From contig JBHGNT010000001.1 in the NCBI GenBank assembly GCA_043228905.1, forward strand, positions 17,422,001 to 17,486,000: a stretch of DNA of 64,000 nucleotides. Direction: 5' to 3'. The notes below the pieces were generated by a model, which worked only from the letters and a program-made list of their open reading frames with translations, did no database searches and was not told the DNA's origin. The position numbers were made by a program, and so were the translations under genes. Of this stretch, positions 53,290 to 63,608 are shown piece after piece (the stretch's first letter is position 1; each line of letters begins with the position of its first letter). This DNA is from Azolla caroliniana (taxonomy: Eukaryota; Polypodiophyta).

Positions 53290-53790
53290 ATAAGCCTAAG
53301 GCCTAGTGGCACTTAAGTTCATACAGAGGGATGCAAGCAAGGTTCGAACCTTGCACCTCTAAGATACAAGATGTTTAGCAAATAAGCACTAGGAAAACTA
53401 CCATATAGTGTAGATTTTATGTATTTCCTTTTCATATACGAATTATAGACGAAACAACCATAGAAAGCCATGTGCACAAAACCATGGTTTGTGCATGACA
53501 TAAGCAAAACCCTGTGCACAGAACCATGGTTTTAGCCCATGGTTTTGTGCTTGTCACAAGCATGGAAAGACCTATAAAAGCTTCTAGTTGGGCTTGTGTA
53601 AGGGGGGCTCAATATGTGATATCACCAACACCACTATCATCAATATAATTATATTCGTCTTTATCTTCTTCATATTTTTCTACTTCTCAAGTGTACAATC
53701 CTTCTTCTTCTCAAGTGAACAAATTTCATCCAATCTTACATTGATTGTCATCTCTTTGATAATTCTGCGAACGTCCTCCCCAGTCCAAGA
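53290..53790 (+). repeat. Possible solo LTR or SINE-headed repeat
   Basis: tRNA-like boxes occur at 53,299-53,309 (AGGCCTAGTGG, 10/11 of an A box) and 53,341-53,351 (GGTTCGAACCT, 9/11 of a B box), 31 nt apart. About 220 bp later is CCTATAAAAG (53,571-53,580), followed by a pyrimidine-rich stretch. This layout recalls the chromovirus LTR at 505. Clear ends and target duplications were not found. Confidence 0.3.
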
Positions 53791-54009
53791 CCCCGGTGGT
53801 TGCTCGAGTAGCACACACATGCTCGAATCTTCACAATAACGTGTAGAGGACAAAATTGCTACTCTGTTGGTTCACCTACAACCATGCCAGCACACATAGC
53901 ATATCGTTTGTTTTCAACATGCCTATCACATTGCTGCATCCTATTTGGGGGATTGCAGGACAACTCCCCGAGATGAGTGGAGAAAACTAACAGGTAAATT
54001 GCTGCTTGT

Positions 54010-54440
54010 GACCATAGTGTAGCTAATTAGTTACATCTTTGTTAATTAGATAAGACGTATAAAGTGTGGAAACTATTTAGCTGTTATGGTTGTAGTGTAG
54101 TAGCTAATTAGCTAAGTGGTAGCTAATTAGCTACTACCATAGTTTAATACAATAACTAATTAGCTACAACCATACTTTAGCAATAGTAGCTTATTAGCTA
54201 GTACCATACTTTAGCTGAGTGGCTAATTCGCTAATTGGTAGCTAATTAATTACTACCACACTTTAGTAGAGTAGCTAATTAGTTGCTACCATATTGACAA
54301 AGAGTACCTAATTAGCTAGTACCATACCTAAGCGAAGTAGCTAATTAGCTTAGTGGTAGCTAATTAGCTACAGTCATAGTCTATAAGAATAGCTAGTTAG
54401 CTAAGTTGTAGCTGAGTAGCTAATAAGCTATCATGTTGTT
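54010..54440. repeat. Palindrome array A (TAGCTAATTAGCTA)
   Basis: Irregular array of exact and near copies of the 14-bp perfect palindrome TAGCTAATTAGCTA, spaced by short ACCATA/AGTGG linkers. It lies directly upstream of the HAD-like coding pieces and may be an intron, since a splice-like ACAG/GTAAAT precedes it at about 53,994. Confidence 0.85.
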
Positions 54441-54473
54441 GTAGAATGTTGTGGATTAAGGAGGGCGCATGAG

Positions 54474-56165
54474 GTGTCCAGTGCTAATGACGCTACAACC
54501 AATGAGGACATAACTGCCAACGTGGCTGCAAGTAAGAGTCCTGCTATCACATCTCCTTCAGATCAACTCCACCCTATTCTTTTGGAAGATTGTACTGAAT
54601 TAGGCAACGATGTGAAAAGCCATGAAATATTGGAAACAACATGTAAATCTGAGGTTCACAACGACAATGTTTTTGAACACTTGATGCAACATTTCTTCGA
54701 ATCCCAAAACCTTGATTCCACCCCACTGTACTGGAAAAGCTAGCGCAAGACGCAACTGACGTGCAAGCCGCTGCTGGAGTGATGGAAAGGTTGTCAGAGG
54801 AGGAGACACTTGCGCAATGGGTGAAAGAAGCAAGGCTAAATGGGCAACCGGCTAGAAAAAGGCTGAAGAAGGGGCCACGATCGGGGACAAGACTAGTTAC
54901 TCGGTCAAGAGGCTCTTGAATTGGAGCGAAATACTTATTAATGGGATATGATTGCTAGCGATTATCCTAGGGTTTTATGAAGTTTTACTATGATCGATTT
55001 GGAGAAGTAAAACCTCAGATTGGTTGTTGCTTGATCCACATTATGTAATGGAACTCTATGATGTTTCTTAAAGATAATTATGTTCATGTTGTTCTATGAT
55101 GGAAAATATTTCATGTTCATTATGTTGTTTTGTGAGACTGTTAGTTACTTTGTGAGTGTGAATATGTTGGTGTTTTCTGATGTTGCAGAGTCTAAAGGGT
55201 TTGAATCTATTGCTCCTAAGGCTGATGGTAGTGTGGAAACTATTGATGTTGCTGCGTGTTTAGAGGGGCACATCTTGAAAGTAGATGTAGCAATTGACAC
55301 AAATGATCTGGTCACGCAAGTTGATCAAGCATGTTGCATAGATGATCTAATTTTGCAGGTAGATGCAACATGTGATACTAGTGGGCTGATATCGGCCAGA
55401 TCAGTATCTAGATGCACCGAGCTAATGCAAGGAATGATGACTAAGTCGACAATACAAGAACACCAGAATGTGAAGCCAGGCCGAACACAGTCGACCAAGG
55501 GTTTGAAGAGGAAAAGGACATCAATTGTGTCCATAGAACCTGAGTTGATTGAAATTGATCGTGTGCTACTAGTAATTGGTGTAACAAAGGCTCAATTACA
55601 GGAATGGAAACCTAAACCATTAGAAGTCCAAAGAAGAGCCTTGATCTTGGCACTTGATAAAGTCCTGATGAGTGTGCAATATATGACACCAATGAGGGAC
55701 GCAAATCAATTTCTAGAGTGGGTTGTGCAATACTTTGATTTGTTTATTTGGAGTGAAAAGCCATGTACAGATGTGTGGAAGTGTGTAGAAAGATTCTTCC
55801 CGAAGTGGTGACAACATTTAAAGGGTTAGTGAACACGAGAGAAATGTGAGCAGAAGGATGTTGCAAGATTCAAAAGACTTTCTGATTTTTTGGCTACTTG
55901 GCCAGATTATAATGCCGACAATACATTCATTCTAGATACAGAACATTTTTGGCATTACTTCAACATTCACAGATGTTGTCTCATTCTACCTGAGGAAATG
56001 CTTGAACACTACTTGGTGAAAACATTGAGTTGGCAACTAATTGCATGGTTGTGAACTCCATACCGAGCTTGATATGCAGATCATATATGTAGAGAAGTTC
56101 CACTGACTAGTAAGATCTTAGCTATTTATAGGCAATTTGTAGACATTGCCAATGGGATGTTATAA
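54474..56165 (+). pseudogene. FCP1/NIF-like HAD protein, broken
   Basis: Plus-strand exons. 54,474-54,743 plus an adjacent frame to about 54,918 (EETLAQWVKEARLNGQPARK) form a charged N-terminal part. 55,080-55,811 includes a basic segment GLKRKRTS, then RRALILALDKVLMS and FLEWVVQYFDLFIWS. After a frame change come RFKRLSDFLATWPDYNADNT, FILDTEHFWHYF and HRCCLILPEEMLEHY. This matches the FCP1-homology HAD phosphatase fold (LDLDxTL...RP...FL......VxIWS...D..). The catalytic DLDxT appears as LALDKVL, lacking the first Asp, so phosphatase activity is doubtful. Stops in the last part make it a pseudogene. It is convergent with the transposase-like gene downstream. Confidence 0.55.
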
Positions 56166-56561
56166 ATATGTAATTTGATGACAGATTAATCAATGAAGAA
56201 TTAAATTGCTTGTTTTGAGTAACTTATCTACTTTGTAATTTTAAGATTATGTTCAGGATTGCTAATTTCATGATAGAGCTTTTTTTTAAAATTATGCAAA
56301 GTATTTTAACTTGTACATGGTTCACTTGAGTAAATCTCTATATCAGAAAGAAGAACCCTAAATGATATTATTAAACTAGTTTTTAAGAAAGAAGAACAAA
56401 AAGAAGATTGTATATAAAAAAGACACACGATTTTATTGAGAAAGATACATAAAAAGTAGACTATATATAATAATAAAAACTCCCAAACGAATTTATTTAA
56501 CTGTTTATTTGCAATACATGTGCTTTGTTTGTTTTACAAGAAAACTGGTAATTGCTACTTG
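56166..56561. other. AT-rich spacer between convergent genes
   Basis: No coding signal. Contains runs of A and T and several AATAAA-like words that could serve either gene. Confidence 0.5.
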
Positions 56562-59394
56562 TAGCTACAGATTCCATGGCATACTATTGTAAATACATTC
56601 ATACATATTAGCACTAACTGTGTATAAACCTGAGCAGCTATTGTATTGCGACATTGGGATGTTGATGCACCTGACCAAATGAGAGTATATGTATGCCATT
56701 GGTTTGTCTTCTAATAGCCTATACACATAATCGTAATCATTTAGTCTTGCAATACCTTCGATGTAGAATGTCCCGGTAGATACAACATTTCCCCAAGCAT
56801 CTACAATATTCTGCGCTACACACTGTTTACTAACCGTGCACGTCAATATATAGTAATCAACACCCTCTGATTTTCCTTCTTCTGCATTTACAACGAAATT
56901 ATCCCCAACATTTATAAGACATCACTTAGAGTATCTCTATGTCCTTGATAGCTGAAGTTAGCATTCTTTTTGGTTTCTCCATCAACTGCTTCCTTATCGT
57001 TCAATGTATGATACTCCCAATTCTGAATATATGCTTTGTTTAAAGAATACCTCCAATTTCCTTCCAGACAATGGAAGCAAAAACAAGTTAATTCTCTAAC
57101 CACAATACAATGACCATCCAACCTAAAATAACCGCGAACAACATGGAGAGATCGCAATTCAGGAATTCCTTGGCACTCCCAAGTCTTCTCCCTATTTACT
57201 TCATGTATCTTCACTTCCCAGAATTCACGTTTGATATCTCAGACTAGTTGCACTCGTTGACATATTAGTTCTGAAAAATTCAACTACATTTGCTGCACAA
57301 TTCATCTCCACACCATCTACCTTTAGTTGTTCATGGGTAAGTGCCCGCTTTATAACAGCACCTGCACCATCATGTTCACCTTTACCATGGCCAGACCCAA
57401 AAAAATTCCATCTCATCTCCAAACCTGTTATAGCAGGATACCTCCCCACAAAATAAAATGAACGTCTAGCCTTGAATTGTGACGCAACTCCGTTAGACCA
57501 CACCCAAAGTTGAGTAAGCTACAAACGTTTAGCTAATAACCATTGCCAATGTAAGTTAAAACAATGTTGGACAAACAAGGTATCATGCTTCTTATCATCG
57601 GAAATAAAAAAATGAATTACTTTTTTAACATCACCTGAAACTCGAAAGTATGTTATGTGCACAAAAATGGTTACCTGCGCTCAACACCAATGCATAGATT
57701 GAATTTCATTTTGTTGTTTGAAAGTATAATTCTCTGCTAAATTTACTACTGAGAGTACTACATCATTTGGAAAATCAGATATGCAAGTCTTAAACTAATG
57801 TGCTTGCCATGAATAAATGAAGTTGTGTTTAATGAACTTTCCTAGAGATACTACAAATAGAGACACCAAATGCCTTGGTTTAAGTGATTTCCTAACTAAA
57901 TCCTTTCTTTTACACACCTTTCCTTCGAAATTGGTGTCAACTGACTCAAATAACTTGACAAAGATTAATATTTCACTACTAAATTCATTTGGAAACCACC
58001 TAAATCTACTAGGGCCACAATCTTGACATAAACCCATGACACATTTATGACTGTGGAAGATAGCCTCAGATTCTCTTGGACACAATATTGAATCTAAACG
58101 ACAACTCATGGAAGAGATAACATGCTCAAATGATTTACAATGCTCTTGCGGGCTCGATTGACAAATTGGGCACTCACAAGTGCAAACTGCATTAGTTAGG
58201 GAGGCACTATGGTGACGTAGTAGATTAATAGAGGCCTTGACAAAACCCATTTGTATATGGTGAATGCAACAAAATGTGTATCGATCCTTCAAGCGTCTCA
58301 CAAAGTGTGGCTTAAGAGACTCGAATGTTCGTAGTTGAACTTTGATATTTGGATGCATTCGCCTGAACCTAATAAATAAATTGACCTGCGTAATAAAATG
58401 GACATACTGATTAACTGATTAGCTATGCGCAAAACCTATTATAATAGCTAATAAACTATTCTAGTAGCTATATAGCTATGATTGGTAGCTAATTAGCTAT
58501 CATAGTAGGTAATTAGCTAGTAATAGCTAAATAGCTATTGGGAATAGCTAGTTAGCTAAGTGGTAGCTAATAGTCATAGCCAGCTAATTATCCATGATTG
58601 GTAGCTAACTAGCTATTCTGGTAGCTAATTAGCTATCCTAGTAGCTGTAGCTAATTAGCTAGTAATAACTGAATTAGCTATTGGGAATAGCTAGTTAGCT
58701 AATCTGGTAGCTAATTAGTTATAGTCATAGGCAACTAGTTAGCTATTTTGGTACCTAAATAGCTATGATTGGTAGCTAATTAGCTATTTTGGTAGCTAAA
58801 TAGCTAGTAATAGCTAAATTAGTTGGTAATAACTAATTAGGTATTGGGAATAGTTAGTTAGCTATAATCATAGGCAACTAATTAGCTATTTTGGTAGCTA
58901 ATTAGCTATCCTAACAACTAATTAGCTGGTAATGGCTAAATTAGCTATTGCGAATAGCTAGTTAGCTATCCTGGCAGCTAATTAGCTATAGTCATATGCA
59001 ACTAATTAGCTAGTTAGCTAGCTAGTTATTCTGGTAGCTAATTAGCTAGTCATACATAGCTAATTAACTATTATGGTAGCTAAATAGCTATAGTCAAGGG
59101 CACCTAATTAGCTATTATGGTAGCTAATTAGCTGTGAGTGCTAGCTAAATTGCTATGATTGGTAGCTAATTAGCTGTGAGTGCTAGCTAAATTGCTATGA
59201 TTGGTAGCTAATTAGCTATTCTGGTAGCTAATTAGCTGGTAATAACTAAATTAGCTATTAGGAATAACTAATTAGCTATTCTGGTAGCTAATTAGCTATA
59301 GTCATACACAACTAATTAGCTATTTTGGTAGCTAAATAGCTATGCCCATATTCTTAGGTAGCTAATTAGCTATTTTGGTAGCAAATTAGCTATA

Positions 59395-59657
59395 GTCATA
59401 AGCAACTAATTAGCTATACTTTAAAGTAGGTAATTAGCTAGTTTGGTAGCTAATTAGCTATTGTCATAGGCAACTAATTAGCTATTGTGGTAGCTAAATA
59501 GTTATGTTCGATATTCTTAGGTAGCTAATTAACTATTCTTGCAGCGAATTAGCTGGTAATAGCTAAATTACCTATTGGAAATCGCTATTAAGCTATTACT
59601 AGTAGCTAGTTAGCTATGGTCATATTCTGAGGTAGCTAATTAGGTATTACTAGTAGA
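59395..59657 (+). repeat. 263-bp direct repeat, left of solo LTR
   Basis: Starts GTCATAAGCAACTAATTAGC and ends GGTATTACTAGTAGA. It is nearly identical to 60,378-60,640 on the other side of the LTR, with about five differences by eye. Confidence 0.9.
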
Positions 59658-60377
59658 CTCGGGAACTTATCGTTCCTTATGCGTAAGACTTGGCCACAAC
59701 CGAGATTCTTTTCATACACAGAAAAATAGGTAATGAAACGCGACACAAAGAAGAGAAATGGTACACAGGAGGTTTACGTGGAAAACCCCCAAACTAGGGG
59801 AAAAACCACGGCAGCCCACAAGCTGCAAACTGTCACTATGTATGAATGTACAAAACAGTGAGTTCATGGAGGCAACGACCTTGGACTCACGTTCTTCGCC
59901 ACAGGCGGCGGTTACAATAGAGGCAACGACCTCTTTCTCTCTCTCTCTCTCTGTACAACATTACGCACACTAATCTCGTGTAATACAGAAAATTGACAAC
60001 AACATGATATTAGTTTGCCCTAAGTCATATTTATACTAATATGACTTTTCGGCTATTTACAAATATAGCCACAATGGGCTCTCAGAAACATATTTACGAA
60101 TATGTCTCTTCCTCCGGTTCATACCGGGTCTGCACCATCCGGCTCTCCGTAGCCGGGTACTCCTCATCCGGTTCATACCGGGCCTGCACCATCCGGCTCT
60201 CCGTAGCCGGGTACTCCTCATCCGGTTCATACCGGGCCTGCACCATCCGGCTCTCTGTAGCCGGGTACTCCTCATCCGGTTCATACCGGGCCTGCACCAT
60301 CCGGTTCTCTGTAGCCGGAGTTTGTTCATCGTCACTAATCTTCTCCCTTCCCATCCAGAGGGACCTGTCTCCCAACA
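59658..60377 (-). repeat. Solo LTR of the copia D family
   Basis: About 720 bp. Plus-strand ends are CTCGGGAAC (the usual TGACGGGAAC altered) and CTGTCTCCCAACA. It contains an enlarged 54-bp repeat block. No internal region or second LTR is present. Confidence 0.9.
60121..60320 (-). repeat. 54-bp minisatellite inside the LTR
   Basis: Three full and one partial copies of a 54-bp unit (ATACCGGGCCTGCACCATCC...), rich in CCGG. The other LTRs of this family carry two to four units with more variation. The position is upstream of the TATA region, so the units could be promoter elements. Confidence 0.9.
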
Positions 60378-60640
60378 GTCATAAGCAACTAATTAGCTAT
60401 ACTTTAAAGTAGGTAATTAGCTAGTTTGGTAGCTAATTAGCTATTGTCATAGGCAACTAATTAGCTATTGTGGTAGCTAAATAGCTATGTTTGATATTCT
60501 TAGGTAGCTAATTAACTATTCTTGCAGCGAATTAGCTGGTAATAGCTAAATTACCTATTGGAAATCTCTATTAAGCTATTACTAGTAGCTAGTTAGCTAT
60601 GGTCATATTCTGAGGTAGCTAATTAGGTATTACTGGTAGA
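60378..60640 (+). repeat. 263-bp direct repeat, right of solo LTR
   Basis: Second copy of 59,395-59,657, beginning at the base after the LTR. Confidence 0.9.
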
Positions 60641-61744
60641 TAGTTAGCTATGGTCATATTCTGAGGTAGCTAATTAGCTATTATGGTAGCTAATTAGCTA
60701 TTACTGGTAGCTCGTTAGCTATGGTCATATTTTGAGGTAGGTAATTAGCTATTCTGGTATGGTTATATTCGGAGGTAGCTAATAAGCTAACTAACTAAGG
60801 TCAAAAGTCAAAACAAATGTTGAGATAAATGTAAATACCTAAGGGACATCAAGAATATGAATGGGATGCTCCTCGTATTGATTCCATCCAATACATTTCT
60901 TGAATAAATCCTTCTTATTGGGTGAAACCCTACTCTCATTAGTCCAAAATATTGTGATTATATCCTTGATTTCTGATGTAATGGGTGTCTTGGCTTACAT
61001 CTTGTTGTTAGCTTTAGCAGACTAGTTCCTTCACCCAAGGAAACTATCCGGTTCAATGTATTGAACACACTTTTTATACTAACACCAATTACCTTAGATA
61101 GCACAATGATGTTAATATCGTCAACATCACTATTAAGTAACATCATTAGACTAGACCTTTTTAAGACAAGATCATCTTCTGACCTGCTCATGGATACGAA
61201 ACTATTACGGAGATTATTTACTAGTACAGATGTTATGTTTGCATTAAGACCATCACAATCAACTAACTCCTTTATTGATGGATCATTTAATATTCCATAA
61301 AGTACTACCTTCTTGTCTTCATTGCTGATGTGCTTGGTTTGAACATTGAAATAGTCTACAACCTTGATCTCTATGATAGTAGTCTCATTACTTCCATTCT
61401 CAGTGATATTTAGACCTTTATCGCAACCAATACTATCTTTACCTTTAGTGAGTGTGGCTTTCGTATCCTTCAACAATTGACGATGTTTTTTTTTTTCTGC
61501 CCAATACTTTTGCATCGCTTGTTGTGTCTTGATACCGTCATCCCTATCTTGATGATCATTAAGGGGTAATTCTAAACACCCTCCTTCCCCTTCCATTTGG
61601 CTTGACATATTTAAACCCTAATTTCCTCGAAAAAAAGACATGTATTAAAGATGGCTATGGGCAACAACAACACCCAAAAATATTCCGCAATACACAAGAT
61701 TATACACAACAATACATAAGATAATCAATAGACAGAATAGTTAT

Positions 61745-62790
61745 TGTAATCTAGGACCGAACAATGGTGGTAATCCAGGGCTGAATATTGGTGACAACTA
61801 AGTGTAGAATGGTGGCAGTGGAGGAGTGAACTCCATTTGATCGAATAGTTTTGGCAATCCAAGACCGAACAATGGCGTCAACTGAGTGTAGAATGATGGC
61901 AATGGAGTGAATTCCATCGGATCGAACAGTGGCAGATGATGCTTGGAACACACAATGACGACAACTGAGAGTAGAATGGCAGCAGTGGAGAAGGAGTGAA
62001 CTCCCTCGGATTGAGAATTGGATGCAATACACGACCGAATAGTAATGACAACTAAGTGTAGAATAATGGCAATGGATGAGTGAACTCCGTCAAATCGAAA
62101 AGTGGCAGCAATCCAAGACCAAACAGTAGCAGCAACTGAGAGTAGAATGATGGCAATGGAGGAGTGAACTCCGTCAGATCGAATAGTGGCAGATGATGCT
62201 TGGAACGCACAGTGACGACAGCTGAGAGTAGAATGGCGATAGTGGAGAAGGAGTGAACTCCCTCGGATCGAAAAGTGGCAGCAATACACGATCGAACAGT
62301 AGTGGTAACTAAGTGTAGAATGATGGCAATGGATGAGTGAACTCCGTCAAATCGAAAAGTGGCAGCAATCCAGGACCGAACAATAGCGACAACTAAGTGT
62401 AGAATGATGGCAATGGAAGAGTGAACTCCTTCAGATCGAACAATGGCAGATGATGCTTGGAATGCATAGTGATGGCAACTGAGAGTAGAGTGGCGGCAAT
62501 GGAGAAGGAGTTAACTCCGTCGGATCGAAAAGTGGCAGCAATATACAACCTTCACAGTGCAACTGAGTGTAGAGTGGAGGCAATGGAGGAGTGAACTTGG
62601 CAGATGATGCTTGGACTAAACAGTGGTCGCAACTAAGTGTAGAATGGTGGCAATCGAGGAGTGAACTCTGTCAGATCGAACAGTGCCAGATGATACTTGG
62701 ACCACATAGTGGCGGTATCTGAGTGTAGAATAGAAACAATGGAGGAGTGGATTCAATAGGGTTTTGCAACAGTGGTAGTAATCTAAGCAA
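61745..62790. repeat. 84-bp tandem repeat array
   Basis: About twelve units. The marker GTGAACTCC (or a variant) occurs near 61,826, 61,907, 61,996, 62,080, 62,164, 62,253, 62,337, 62,421, 62,509, 62,591, 62,661 and 62,747. Spacing is mostly 84, 84, 89, giving a higher-order period of about 257 bp. Long open minus-strand frames across it are a by-product of the period. It lies just upstream of the transposase-like gene. Confidence 0.88.
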
Positions 62791-63212
62791 GAATACTAAA
62801 CCAGAGATGGCCCACGTGATGTGGCAAAGGATCATGTATAATGGACCAAGGAATTCAATATATAATTTATGGTGCACAAATCAATTTATGTTGCACGTTT
62901 ATGTTGCACATTTATGGTACTCATTTATATAATTAAAACTCTCTACTATTTTCAATGGTAGCTTTTTGTATAGCTAATTTATCAATGGTAGCTTTTTTCA
63001 TAACTAATTAACTATGTCAAGGACATAGCTAATTGTTTCCACTTGCATGCTTTGACCCATTACCTTTCACTTGAAGAGTTGTCGAGTAGCTTTCAAGATT
63101 GCTTATAGAATTGCTAACATGAGGCTCCAGAGTATTCAATATCAATTTGTGAAGGGCTTGTGGGTACCTTTCAACAATAAAGAATCTAGATGTAAGGGTC
63201 TGATTGGGTGAC
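62791..63212. other. Unique AT-rich DNA with a few palindrome copies
   Basis: No gene. TAGCTAATT/AACTAATTAACTA words near 62,970-63,030 suggest the mobile-element cluster extends this far. Confidence 0.45.
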
Positions 63213-63288
63213 TGTCAGGAATAGTACTAAGACAGAGAGGGAATTAGTACTAGAGATAAGGATTAGTACTAAGAGGAAAAGAGGGTGC

Positions 63289-63356
<68 letters not shown>

Positions 63357-63608
63357 AACAAATGATATATTATATTATATGAAGAGAATATACAAGAATA
63401 CCTAGGAGGCTTAAGACTGGCGTTGAACCGAATTGGTTCTCAATAATGCCATGTGCCTCTTTTTATAGTATGCTTAGGAGTACTCTTGACATTTCTAGAA
63501 TGTTCTAGAGAAATCTAGAATACACATGGATTTCTTAAGTGAAATAATAAATGGAAATAATATTCTTCATATTACAATATATAGCTTAATGGTAAGGCTT
63601 CAACCCAT
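63213..63608 (-). repeat. LTR of the self-priming chromovirus family, cut by a copia LTR
   Basis: Starts TGTCAGGAATAGTACTAAGAC, the reverse of the LTR end at 6,174. It continues through the reversed TATA region to CTTCAACCCAT, where the copia-D-family LTR begins. The missing 40 or so bp should lie beyond the window. Confidence 0.9.
63294..63351 (+). repeat. (GA)n microsatellite inside the LTR
   Basis: About 29 GA units at the place where the sister LTRs have only short CT runs (for example 798-830). Confidence 0.95.

Larger units (their letters stand above)
58420..60790. repeat. Palindrome array B (TAGCTAATTAGCTA), interrupted by a solo LTR
   Basis: About 1.65 kb of closely packed exact or near copies of TAGCTAATTAGCTA with linkers such as TTTTGG, ATTGGG and GTCATAGGCAAC. 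It is interrupted by the solo LTR at 59,658-60,377. It lies in the presumed first intron of the transposase-like gene. Same core as array A; scattered copies recur near 62,970-63,030. Confidence 0.9.
56562..61608 (-). pseudogene. Transposase-like gene with repeat-filled intron, broken
   Basis: Minus strand. Exon 1 (61,608 to about 60,830) has QKYWAEKKKHRQLL, LSKVIGVSIKSVFNTLNRIV and, after a frameshift, TIFWTNESRVSPNKKD. The intron (about 60,829-58,387) holds palindrome array B and a solo LTR. From 58,386 follow MHPNIKVQLRTFESLKPHFV, CECPICQSSP, NEFSSEILIFVK, HNFIYSWQAH, then NLAENYTFKQQNEIQSMHW, FFISDDKKHD, VWSNGVASQFKARRSFYF, FFGSGHGKGEHDGAGAV, ELRSLHVVRGYF and ELTCFCFHCLEGNW. I recognise these strings as one widespread, poorly described protein family of plants and invertebrates that looks like a DDE-type transposase (NEIQSxHW, SDGxASQFK, GKGExDGAGA). 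Stops after WQAH, HWC and KRL and two frameshifts break it. Confidence 0.6.

Noticed and set aside
60041-60412. Repeat protein with SSGSYRACTIRLSVAGY units
   Set aside because: The 54-bp LTR minisatellite is divisible by three, so all frames show repeats; it lies inside an LTR.
54010-60790. CRISPR array
   Set aside because: The repeats are short palindromes with irregular short linkers, no constant spacers and no cas genes, in plant nuclear DNA.
61751-62289. Minus-strand repetitive ORFs (FDGVHSSIAIIL units)
   Set aside because: By-product of the 84-bp tandem repeat; unit lengths of 81 and 89 bp break any common frame.
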